In this document: in pieces, positions 8,851 to 16,380 of the stretch
Numbering within the stretch: the first letter of the stretch is position 1
How the letters are laid out: each line of letters begins with the position of its first letter
Assembly: GCF_025639805.1 (NCBI RefSeq)
Contig: NZ_CP106735.1
Location: forward strand, 3,319,501-3,383,500
Reading direction: 5' to 3'
From: Reichenbachiella carrageenanivorans
Lineage (GTDB): Bacteria; Bacteroidota; Bacteroidia; Cytophagales; Cyclobacteriaceae
Length of the DNA: 64,000 bases
Notes under the pieces: model-generated
What the model saw: only the letters and a program-made list of their open reading frames with translations
Told to the model about the DNA's origin: nothing
The model's database searches: none
Translations under genes and position numbers: made by a program

Positions 8851-9875
8851 GGGCGCCAGTTTTTCACTGTTTCTATAAATACTTTTACTTTCTCAGGATT
8901 AATGTCTGGATATACACCATGGCCTAGATTGGCGATGTGTCGGTGACCGCCAAACTCTTCGAGCATCTGAATAGTTTGTTTTTCGATTTCGGCATCGGAG
9001 CCATAGAGTACACATGGATCCAGATTACCTTGCAAGGTTTTCTCGTCTCCGATCAATCGACGAGAAGCGGAAACGGCCATGTTCCAGTCCAATCCTATGG
9101 TTTCACAATTGAGTTCGCTCATTTTCTTACGTGCAAAATAGGCGCCTTTGGCAAATACTGTAACAGGTACAATGTCTATGGCATCACAAATTTTAGCGAT
9201 GTATTTTAATCCAAATTCTTCGTACTGTGCTGGCGATAGAATACCTGCCCAAGAGTCAAATATCTGTACTAAATCTGCACCATATTTTATCTGCATTTGC
9301 AGGTATTTGATGGTGCTTTCGGTAATCATGTCGAGAAGGAGGTGCGAAAGTGCAGGCTCTGTGTAGAGCATCTTTTTAGCCTTGGCAAAAGTCTTGCTGC
9401 CTGACCCCTCTACCATATAAGAAAAGATGGTCCAAGGTGCACCAGCAAATCCAATAAGTGGCACACGGCCATTGAGTTCTTTCTTTGTGATTTTAATGGC
9501 TTCGGCGACATAGTTTAAATCATCCTCTGGCTCTGCAATTCTGATTTTTTTGAGGTCAGACTCGCTTTGAATGGTGTTTTCAAACCAAGGTCCTTTTTTT
9601 TCGATCATCTGATAAGGTAGTCCCATGGCTTCTGGGATCACCAAAATGTCTGAAAAAATGATGGCTGCATCTACACCTAAGATATCGACGGGTTGTATGG
9701 TGACTTCTGCGGCTAGCTCTGGTGTAGTTGCCAATTCTATGAAACCACTCACGCTGTCGCGAACTTCACGGTATTCTGGTAAAATACGACCTGCTTGACG
9801 CATCAGCCATACTGGTACTCTTTCGGTCTTTTCTCCTCTGGCGGCTCTTAGTAGTAGGTCGTTTTGTAAAATCAT
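8847..9875 (-). CDS. hemE: Uroporphyrinogen decarboxylase HemE
   Basis: The 342-residue cytosolic enzyme removes four acetate carboxylates from uroporphyrinogen III to give coproporphyrinogen III in haem synthesis. The N-terminal signature [18 protein letters not shown] is present, as are [13 protein letters not shown] (catalytic aspartate region), [16 protein letters not shown] and the C-terminal [15 protein letters not shown]. Length is normal. It stands alone with respect to other haem genes. Its 3' end overlaps the convergent kinase gene, so no separate terminator exists on that side. Confidence 0.96.
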   Translation of the reverse strand: MILQNDLLLRAARGEKTERVPVWLMRQAGRILPEYREVRDSVSGFIELATTPELAAEVTIQPVDILGVDAAIIFSDILVIPEAMGLPYQMIEKKGPWFENTIQSESDLKKIRIAEPEDDLNYVAEAIKITKKELNGRVPLIGFAGAPWTIFSYMVEGSGSKTFAKAKKMLYTEPALSHLLLDMITESTIKYLQMQIKYGADLVQIFDSWAGILSPAQYEEFGLKYIAKICDAIDIVPVTVFAKGAYFARKKMSELNCETIGLDWNMAVSASRRLIGDEKTLQGNLDPCVLYGSDAEIEKQTIQMLEEFGGHRHIANLGHGVYPDINPEKVKVFIETVKNWRP

Positions 9876-9993
9876 AGGTGCTATTATTATCCAGTCGCAA
9901 AGATAATAGGGGACAGGAGAATCAGCTGAGATGTACGGAGAAATTGCGCAGTATTTAAGCGCTAATTATGATCTGTAAGGCAGAGGTGTGTTT

Positions 9994-10668
9994 CTACGCC
10001 TTGTTTTGCTTGATCAAACTGTCGTATTGGGTGGTGATATACTGCTCGATAGTTTCATAGAATTCATCCAATTCCATTTCATCTAAATCGATCGTTTGCC
10101 TGCCTTGGTGAACCAAGTCTAGTTCTAGTTTGCTTAAAAATCCATCTGCCTTAACCAACTCTATGTTTTTGATGTCTTTGATCTGGATTGTACCTTCTTT
10201 TTCGTTGTTTTTGTATTCGATCAGATTGGCATTGAGTCGTAAAAAGTCGTTATAGTTATGAATGCCCGAAATCAATTTTCCTATAACGGGTGCAGCTAGG
10301 TTTACAACGGCCCAAGAGATAAAGTAAAATAGGTTTACTTTATAGTTGAGATATAGAAAGACCACAATGGCTGGGATGATCAAATAGATGAGCGCTTGTG
10401 CTTTTAGTTTGTTTCTGTGATTTCTAAATACGATTTCACCATCCTTAGGCTTCACATGAATGGGGAATAGGATTTCTTCCCAGAGAATGATCACCATAAT
10501 AATGGCCGCACTGCTGACCAAAAACATGCCTAAATAGATGTTTGGTGAGTCGACGTTGGCATGGGAGTCAAATAACTGACCAGATAGGATAAATGCTAAA
10601 CTAAATATGAGAATTAGAACGCCGATACTGATTTCTTTCGGCAGAGTAGGTCGAATGACTTTTTTCAT
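9994..10668 (-). CDS. Hypothetical four-helix membrane protein
   Basis: I do not recognise the family. The 224-residue protein has hydrophobic segments at about 14-34, 45-66, 92-109 and 112-135. The soluble C-terminal part is charged (about 140-224) and contains alternating beta-type segments (LIEYKNNEKEGTIQIKDI) that resemble a bacterial PH-like domain, an inference only. It is monocistronic, with 118 bases before hemE and 287 bases from the sppA 3' side. Confidence 0.7.
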   Translation of the reverse strand: MKKVIRPTLPKEISIGVLILIFSLAFILSGQLFDSHANVDSPNIYLGMFLVSSAAIIMVIILWEEILFPIHVKPKDGEIVFRNHRNKLKAQALIYLIIPAIVVFLYLNYKVNLFYFISWAVVNLAAPVIGKLISGIHNYNDFLRLNANLIEYKNNEKEGTIQIKDIKNIELVKADGFLSKLELDLVHQGRQTIDLDEMELDEFYETIEQYITTQYDSLIKQNKA

Positions 10669-10906
10669 TTGATTGGTCTGAAAGTGAAGTCACAATTTTA
10701 AATAATTATGTATACTGAATGATTCTCTTTTTTGCTAAAATTTGTTAATGATTATAAGTTTTCTTATCCATCATATTAAGCTTGTTATATTGATGATTGC
10801 TTTTTTTGAAGGAAAAAATGAAAAGTAGAGGGGAGAATGCCTGATGCCCTTTTTTATCTCATCTCAGGCGATTGAAAATATGAGAGAGGTGTTGAAAAAG
10901 TTTAAA

Positions 10907-10948
10907 TTCAAGAGACTTATTCAATGGAAGAAGAATAGATCTCTTGAA
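10907..10948 (-). terminator. Terminator-like hairpin after sppA
   Basis: A nearly perfect long stem (arms TTCAAGAGA and TCTCTTGAA, extended inward by ATTC/GAAT pairing) lies 8 bases beyond the sppA stop. On the reverse strand it is followed by an AT-rich TTTAAAC stretch. The remaining bases up to 10668 show no feature I can name. Confidence 0.6.
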
Positions 10949-10955
10949 CCTCCTT

Positions 10956-12713
10956 TTATTTTAATTCTATATCAAACGGCATTCTTGCTTGTACGCCTTG
11001 GTATTTTTCTAGCTCTTGAATAGCGTCTATGTATTTGGCCATTTGGCCATAGTTTTTGTGAAAGATGCGTGTTTCAGTCTCGTCTAGTACCGTGCTGAAT
11101 AATTCTTCCCATTTGGATTTGAGCTGAGGGTAGTAGGTGATGGCATAGTCGTCTGAGATGCCAGCGGCTGCAGCGGCTAACTGCACGGCGTCGTTGTACG
11201 TGCCTAATACGTCTACTAAGCCTCTTTCTTTGGCTTGGCGGCCCGTCCATACTCTACCAGAAGCTACGGCTTTGATGTCGTCTTGTGTCATGCGACGGCC
11301 TTCTGCTGCTTTCGATGTGAAAGTTTCATAACCTTGTTCTACAGAAGTTTGAATGATGTTTTTCTCTTGCTCATTGAGTGCGCTAGATACCCGGTATAGG
11401 TCGGAGAATTGGCCCGTACTCACGCCGTCGTTGGTGATGCCGAGCTTGTTTTCTAAGAAACTTCCCAAGTTAGGAATCATTCCAAAGATGCCGATAGATC
11501 CTGTGATAGTCATGGGCTGAGCCACTATTGTGTCGCAGGGCATGGAGAGGTAATAGCCGCCAGAAGCTGCCATGTTGGACATAGAGGCGATCACAGGTTT
11601 TTCCTTTTTGGTCAGCATGATTTCGTTCCACATTACATCGGAGGCTACCATAGAGCCGCCTGGCGAATTCACACGAATCACGACTGCTTTTACCCTTTTG
11701 CTTTCACGGGCCTTTTGAATGGCTTTTACGAATTTATCTGATCCTACAGTTTCCATATCCCCACTGCCAGATACGATTTCGCCATCGGCTACGATTACTG
11801 CTACTTTGTTGGAGGAGTAGTCATTGTCTACGGTTTTGATGTAGCCATTTAGTCGTATGAATTTGATTTTTTCGTCAGCGCTTAGACCTAATTCGGTTTT
11901 GATCATTTCTTTTACATCCGTTTCGTAGGCTACCTTGGTGACCAGCCCTAATTCAGCAGCATCTTCGGCTTTTCGTACCAGCATTTGATCTGAGATTTCT
12001 CGCAAACGATCAATTTCAATGTTTCGGGAGATGCTTATGTTTTTCAGAATATGATCGTAAATGTCGTTAACAAAAGATGTCATTTGCTCTTTGTTGGCAG
12101 CGCTCATGTCTTTTCGGAAAAATGGCTCAACGGCACTTTTGTATGTACCCACTCGGAATATTTGAGCTTCTATGTCGAGCTTGTCGAACAGGCCTTTAAA
12201 GAAAGTGACACTGGCATTCAATCCATTGAATTCAAGAGATCCAATTGGGTTTAAAATGATTTCGTCAGCTACCGAGGTCACATAGTAGTTGCCTTCTGAG
12301 ATATACTCCCCATAGCTGTAAATAAATTTGCCTGAGCTTTTGAAGTCTTCTAATGCTAGTCTGATTTCGTTCAGTGCAGCGTAGCCACCACTCACATAGC
12401 CGTGTGAGAGGTAGATGCCTTTGATATTATTGTCGTTTTTGGCAGCGGCTATAGCGTCCAGTGTTTTCAAAAGCGGAATCTGCATTTCGTTAGGCCCAGC
12501 AAACAATTCTGCTAAGGGATCTTCAGCTACTCGCTCGGAGATCATCCCGCTGAGATTGATGTAGAGTACGGAGTTTTCTTCTACTACGGGCACTTCTTCT
12601 GAACTGGTGGCTACCAGTACACCGATCACCGCAGGGATGAAGAGAAACAAAAAGATCACGCAGAAGATAAACAGTGCTGTGAGGGTCGAAAGGACAGATT
12701 TAAAGAAGGACAT
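10956..12713 (-). CDS. sppA: Signal peptide peptidase SppA, 67-kDa type
   Basis: The 585-residue protein has one N-terminal membrane anchor (about 10-36) and two tandem ClpP-like domains, as in E. coli SppA. The catalytic lysine lies in the N-terminal domain (K192 in GTYKSAVEP). The nucleophilic serine is in the C-terminal domain (S384 in AASGGYYLS), after the VNSPGGSM oxyanion segment. SppA degrades cleaved signal peptides at the inner membrane. It is divergent from folK with an 80-base shared upstream region. Confidence 0.93.
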   Translation of the reverse strand: MSFFKSVLSTLTALFIFCVIFLFLFIPAVIGVLVATSSEEVPVVEENSVLYINLSGMISERVAEDPLAELFAGPNEMQIPLLKTLDAIAAAKNDNNIKGIYLSHGYVSGGYAALNEIRLALEDFKSSGKFIYSYGEYISEGNYYVTSVADEIILNPIGSLEFNGLNASVTFFKGLFDKLDIEAQIFRVGTYKSAVEPFFRKDMSAANKEQMTSFVNDIYDHILKNISISRNIEIDRLREISDQMLVRKAEDAAELGLVTKVAYETDVKEMIKTELGLSADEKIKFIRLNGYIKTVDNDYSSNKVAVIVADGEIVSGSGDMETVGSDKFVKAIQKARESKRVKAVVIRVNSPGGSMVASDVMWNEIMLTKKEKPVIASMSNMAASGGYYLSMPCDTIVAQPMTITGSIGIFGMIPNLGSFLENKLGITNDGVSTGQFSDLYRVSSALNEQEKNIIQTSVEQGYETFTSKAAEGRRMTQDDIKAVASGRVWTGRQAKERGLVDVLGTYNDAVQLAAAAAGISDDYAITYYPQLKSKWEELFSTVLDETETRIFHKNYGQMAKYIDAIQELEKYQGVQARMPFDIELK

Positions 12714-12793
12714 AGATTTAGAATTCTTTTATTTTCTATTATTGCAAAACTATTGATTTCAGCTGTACGCTGACCCAGATTCAAATTAATTTT

Positions 12794-13276
12794 ATGAACC
12801 AATGCTTCTTGCTATTGGGTACCAACATTGGTGACAAAGCGCACAATTTATTACAAGCAAGGGAATATATAATCGAACGCATTGGTGAAATAATAAAACC
12901 TTCTGCAATCTATCAGACCTCGGCTTGGGGCAAGGAAGATCAAGACGATTTTTATAATCAGGTTTTGTGTATCCAAACGGCACTTTCTCCTATGGACTTG
13001 TTAGTCGAATGTCTCGCCATAGAAAAGGACTTGGGTCGAATCAGGTTTGAGCGCTGGGGCGAAAGACTGATTGATATTGATATTTTGTATTTCGAAAATG
13101 AGGTGATCGAAACGGAAGACTTGAAAGTGCCTCATCCAGAACTGCAAAACCGTAGGTTTACTTTAATTCCCTTGGTGGAATTGGCTCCTGATTATACGCA
13201 TCCCAAAATGAACCAGACCAACAAGCATTTGTTGGCATGTTGCACCGATCCACTTGAGGTGGTGAAAATTAACTAA
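12794..13276 (+). CDS. folK: 2-amino-4-hydroxy-6-hydroxymethyldihydropteridine pyrophosphokinase FolK
   Basis: The 160-residue enzyme moves pyrophosphate from ATP to the pterin alcohol in folate synthesis. Motifs: FLLLGTNIGDK at the N terminus, YQTSAWG, DFYNQVL, LGRIRFERWGERLIDIDILYF (the family's RWGPRxIDiDil signature) and VPHPELQNRRFTLIPLVEL. Length is standard. The next gene begins 2 bases after the stop, so the permease is likely co-transcribed, although no functional link to folate is known. Confidence 0.95.
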   Translation: MNQCFLLLGTNIGDKAHNLLQAREYIIERIGEIIKPSAIYQTSAWGKEDQDDFYNQVLCIQTALSPMDLLVECLAIEKDLGRIRFERWGERLIDIDILYFENEVIETEDLKVPHPELQNRRFTLIPLVELAPDYTHPKMNQTNKHLLACCTDPLEVVKIN

Positions 13277-13278
13277 CT

Positions 13279-14028
13279 ATGGCATATTATGAATATCTCT
13301 TGATTTTTGGTTCTGGGTTGATCGCCGGTTTTTTGAATGTGGTAGCAGGAGGTGGGTCACTACTTACTTTGCCTATTCTGATTTTTCTCGGCTTGCCCCC
13401 GGCAGTTGCTAATGGTACCAACCGCGTGGGTATCTTTCTGCAAAACATTTTTGCGGTCAGCGGGTTCAAGAGTAAGGGTGTTTCCTCTTTTCGATTCTCT
13501 ATTTGGTTGTCTATTTCTGCTTTGTTTGGAGCGATCATCGGGGCCAAAATAGCTGTAGATATTAGTGGAGAGTTGTTCAATCGTATTTTGGCTGTAGTGA
13601 TGATGTTGGTGATTGTGATCACGGTATTCAATCCTAATAAATCTGGTAAAGTACAAGAAGAGCTGATGAGCAAGGGCAGGCAGACCGCCAGTATCATAGC
13701 TTTTTTCTTTGTAGGTATCTATGGAGGGTTTATCCAGGCTGGTGTAGGTTTTATCATTATCGCTACGCTTACTTCGATCAACCATTTGTCATTGGTCAAA
13801 ACCAATAGTATCAAAGTATTTGTCGCCTTGTTTTACACCATTTTTGCCTTGGCAGTATTTGCTTGGGAAGGTCAGGTGGATTGGGTGCTGGGGCTTACGC
13901 TTGCAGCAGGTACATCCATTGGTGGCTGGGTAGCGAGTCGTTGGTCAGTGAATAAAGGCGATAAATGGATTCGCTATTTCTTGATCGTGACGGTGACGTT
14001 GATGGCTGTCAAACTCTGGTTTTTTTAG
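13279..14028 (+). CDS. TauE/SafE-type anion permease
   Basis: This 249-residue integral membrane protein has about eight hydrophobic segments in two related halves. It has the family motif GLIAGFLNVVAGGGSLLTLPIL near residue 16 and a second GIYGGFIQAGVGFIIIATL near 142. TauE/SafE proteins are proposed exporters of sulfite, sulfoacetate or other organosulfur anions; the substrate here is unknown. It is joined to folK by a 2-base gap. Confidence 0.88.
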   Translation: MAYYEYLLIFGSGLIAGFLNVVAGGGSLLTLPILIFLGLPPAVANGTNRVGIFLQNIFAVSGFKSKGVSSFRFSIWLSISALFGAIIGAKIAVDISGELFNRILAVVMMLVIVITVFNPNKSGKVQEELMSKGRQTASIIAFFFVGIYGGFIQAGVGFIIIATLTSINHLSLVKTNSIKVFVALFYTIFALAVFAWEGQVDWVLGLTLAAGTSIGGWVASRWSVNKGDKWIRYFLIVTVTLMAVKLWFF

Positions 14029-14045
14029 GGTAGTGCTCCTGTCGT

Positions 14046-14159
14046 CTTCGAGTACCTCAGACTGACATGGTGTGATTGTGCCAATGTGTAGGTATTGATG
14101 CTTGAATACACTCTGCATGAGGAAGCTACATCGAAATTGCCGCCCTGAGGTACTCGAAG
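14046..14159. repeat. REPIN-like inverted pair of short palindromes
   Basis: Two copies of a 15-base sequence (CTTCGAGTACCTCAG at 14046-14060 and its exact complement at 14145-14159) face each other across 84 bases. Each copy is itself a partial palindrome (GAG-TAC-CTC core, and GCCCT...AGGGC around the right copy). The layout matches REP doublets that a RAYT transposase mobilises. It lies in the gap between two convergent genes and could fold as one long hairpin. No RAYT gene is in the window and I found no other copy of the core here. Confidence 0.65.
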
Positions 14160-14201
14160 GGCAAAAGTGCAGATGGAGCTTTGCTTAACCCTTTACTTGC
14201 T

Positions 14202-14786
14202 TTATCGCAACAACGCTAGATCTTTGGGCGTGTCTATATCCACTTCAGCTTCGGGAAATGAAATTACTTGGGTGTTTTTGAAGTGTTTCTGAATTATTTT
14301 TTTTGCCCCTTGTTCTCCAGATAAACTTAATAAATCTAGAAATACTTTACGATCGAATAGTGCCGGGACTCCATACGATTGGTCGTAGCCACAGGCGGTG
14401 ATCAGGTGGTCTGATTGCTGGTGTAGGAAGATTAACTCTTCTAGCATTTGTGAGGTCACATGTAGCTGATCACAGAGCAGGACCAAAACCGCTTTGGTGT
14501 AGCGATTTTTGTTGAGTACTTGCTGTATACCATAAGAAAGAGTACTACCCATGCCTTGTGACCAGTCTTTGAAGTAGCAGAATTGTGCTTTGGTATGGGC
14601 TAATACTGGTGCTATCTGCTTGTGTCTACTTCCCAATACGATTCTTACATCGTCAGAAACAGCGCTGGCAGTATCTACTATATTTTCCAATAGTGTCTTG
14701 CCTTTGTATGGCAAGAGTTGTTTGGGTTGACCCAAACGACTAGAACTACCTGCTGCCAATATCAATATGGTGGGCGTGGTACTAAT
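14202..14786 (-). CDS. MocA/MobA-like molybdenum-cofactor nucleotidyltransferase
   Basis: The protein of about 194 residues has the GT-A nucleotidyltransferase start ILILAAGSSSRLGQPKQLLPYKG. It then has VLLLCDQLHV (metal-binding CDQ), a CGYDQSYGVPALF substrate loop and a C-terminal VDIDTPKDL. This matches MocA-type enzymes that make molybdopterin cytosine dinucleotide for xanthine-oxidase-family enzymes, and it sits directly behind xdhC. The start is unclear: the only upstream ATG (14990) would overlap xdhC by about 200 bases. The likely start is a rare codon: ATT at 14786 (overlapping the xdhC stop) or TTG at 14765. I prefer 14786 because it keeps the first beta strand. Confidence 0.8.
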   Translation of the reverse strand: MSTTPTILILAAGSSSRLGQPKQLLPYKGKTLLENIVDTASAVSDDVRIVLGSRHKQIAPVLAHTKAQFCYFKDWSQGMGSTLSYGIQQVLNKNRYTKAVLVLLCDQLHVTSQMLEELIFLHQQSDHLITACGYDQSYGVPALFDRKVFLDLLSLSGEQGAKKIIQKHFKNTQVISFPEAEVDIDTPKDLALLR

Positions 14787-15969
14787 TGGCTTTTCTTTTT
14801 GGGAAACAATTTTTAAGATACACCTGACGAAAGACTTGGTCTTCTTTGCCGTCTCTGTGGTGGATTGGCCCTGTACGATATTTGATAAATCCACCAGATC
14901 GGTTGGAGAATTTGGCCTGTATTTCACTGATGATAGAAAGGGCAATTTCGTCTGGCGTCTCTGCGCCAATGTCCAGACCAATAGGTGCATGAATTTTATT
15001 CATTTGCTCCTTGCTGATGTCGATATGGTATTTGTTTCTTAGGGTACTGAATAACTTTTCCGCTCTTTTCTTTGGTCCCAAAATCCCCATGTAAGGGGCA
15101 TCACTTCCAATGATCTGACTCAGTACCTCTTCATCATATTTCAGATTGTGTGACATGAGCACTACCGCAGTGAATGGTGTGATTTTGATGTCTTTGGCCA
15201 CAAACTCGCGCTTGCAGGGTTGCAACTGATCAGCAAGAGGAAAGTTGATCGGTACCAAGTGAGCCACGCATTCATCGGTCACTCTCACATTCCATCCGAG
15301 GGTGTGAGCCAGTTCGGTGACGGGTTTGGCATCGAAGCCCCCACCGAATATGAGCAAGTCTATTCCAGGTTGGATTAATTCGAAGAAGACTTTGATCGAG
15401 CCATTTGCAATGGGGTAGTCTTTTATTTGTGGTTTTTGGTTGTTGATTACCTCAAGGAGATCATTTTTAAGTAATTGATTAAGTAAGTCCGATTGACCTA
15501 TGGTTTTGCTCAGGTGATTATATTCGACTGTTGAGCTTACAGGTATATCTGGCACATCAGATTCGAATACCGTAGCCATTGCACCGAGGTTGTCATATTT
15601 CAAAAAAGCCTCTAGCTGCGTAATAGGGTTATGATCGAGTGAAGCGTCTATGGGTTCGATGAGGATGTCGATGATGCCATTGCAACCCAAGCCAATGCCT
15701 AGCTGGTTGTCATCATCATTGGAGGTGTCGTAGGTGATGGTGCGGGCTTCACCGCTCAAGATCACTTGTCGTGCTTTTCTCAAAGCATCGCCCTCTAGGC
15801 ATCCGCCACTGATGGAGCCCACCCATCGGCCGTTGTCTAGCATCAGCATACGTGCCCCAGGGCTTCGATAGGACGAGCCTTTTACTTGCACTACGGTAGC
15901 CAGTGCCGCTTTTCTTTTGGTGAAGTCAGTGGCTTGGTAGGCATTTAGTATGGTTTTAAATTCCTTCAC
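14782..15969 (-). CDS. XdhC/CoxI family molybdenum-hydroxylase maturation factor
   Basis: The 395-residue protein has the N-terminal XdhC/CoxI domain (VVQVKGSSYRSPGARMLML, then GSISGGCLEGDALRKA) and a C-terminal Rossmann-type domain (LLIFGGGFDAKPVTELAHTLGW, later MGILGPKKRAEKLF and HAPIGLDIGAETPDEIALSI). XdhC binds sulfurated molybdenum cofactor and delivers it to xanthine-dehydrogenase-family apoenzymes. It lies between the cytochrome gene (6 bases upstream) and the MocA-like gene it overlaps, consistent with one maturation operon. Confidence 0.93.
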   Translation of the reverse strand: MKEFKTILNAYQATDFTKRKAALATVVQVKGSSYRSPGARMLMLDNGRWVGSISGGCLEGDALRKARQVILSGEARTITYDTSNDDDNQLGIGLGCNGIIDILIEPIDASLDHNPITQLEAFLKYDNLGAMATVFESDVPDIPVSSTVEYNHLSKTIGQSDLLNQLLKNDLLEVINNQKPQIKDYPIANGSIKVFFELIQPGIDLLIFGGGFDAKPVTELAHTLGWNVRVTDECVAHLVPINFPLADQLQPCKREFVAKDIKITPFTAVVLMSHNLKYDEEVLSQIIGSDAPYMGILGPKKRAEKLFSTLRNKYHIDISKEQMNKIHAPIGLDIGAETPDEIALSIISEIQAKFSNRSGGFIKYRTGPIHHRDGKEDQVFRQVYLKNCFPKRKAN

Positions 15970-15975
15970 TTTGAT

Positions 15976-16380
15976 TTATTTCAATTGAGCCACGTCTTTA
16001 ACGCTGATTGCTTTGGCTTTGCCTCCCCAGTTGTTTTGGATATAGTTCAATACATCGGCTACTTCCTGATCTGTAAGATCCACAGGATCCATCACGCCAT
16101 AATAGGTGGTGCCATTCACGGTCACTTCACCTTCCAAACCATTTAATATGACTTTTACAGCTTTTGAAATATCATTTTTGAAATAGTCTGAATTAGCCAA
16201 AGGAGGAAATGCGCCAGAGATGCCCTCGCCATTATCCATGTGGCAGGTGACACATTCGTTGAGATAAACCTCTTGCCCTCGGGCTATACTTTCAGAAAGT
16301 GATTGGCCTTGGCTGTAAAAGCTGAATAGACACACAGCAGTAGTTACTACAATGATCTTCTTGGTGATATTCATTTTCAT
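15976..16380 (-). CDS. Exported c-type cytochrome, single haem
   Basis: The 134-residue protein has a signal peptide (residues 5-25) and one haem-binding CVTCH motif (C43, C46, H47) followed by GEGISGAFPPLANS. A likely axial Met lies in GVMDPVDLTDQEVADVLNYI near residue 97. Its start codon overlaps the stop of the molybdopterin subunit gene by one base, so it is probably the electron acceptor of that enzyme in the periplasm. The same gene-plus-cytochrome pattern is known for isoquinoline oxidoreductase-like and aldehyde dehydrogenase-like enzymes. Confidence 0.9.
   Translation of the reverse strand: MKMNITKKIIVVTTAVCLFSFYSQGQSLSESIARGQEVYLNECVTCHMDNGEGISGAFPPLANSDYFKNDISKAVKVILNGLEGEVTVNGTTYYGVMDPVDLTDQEVADVLNYIQNNWGGKAKAISVKDVAQLK

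Noticed and set aside
14787..14990. N-terminal extension of the MocA-like protein from ATG 14990
   Set aside because: It would overlap xdhC by about 200 bases on the same strand and the extra residues do not belong to the family.
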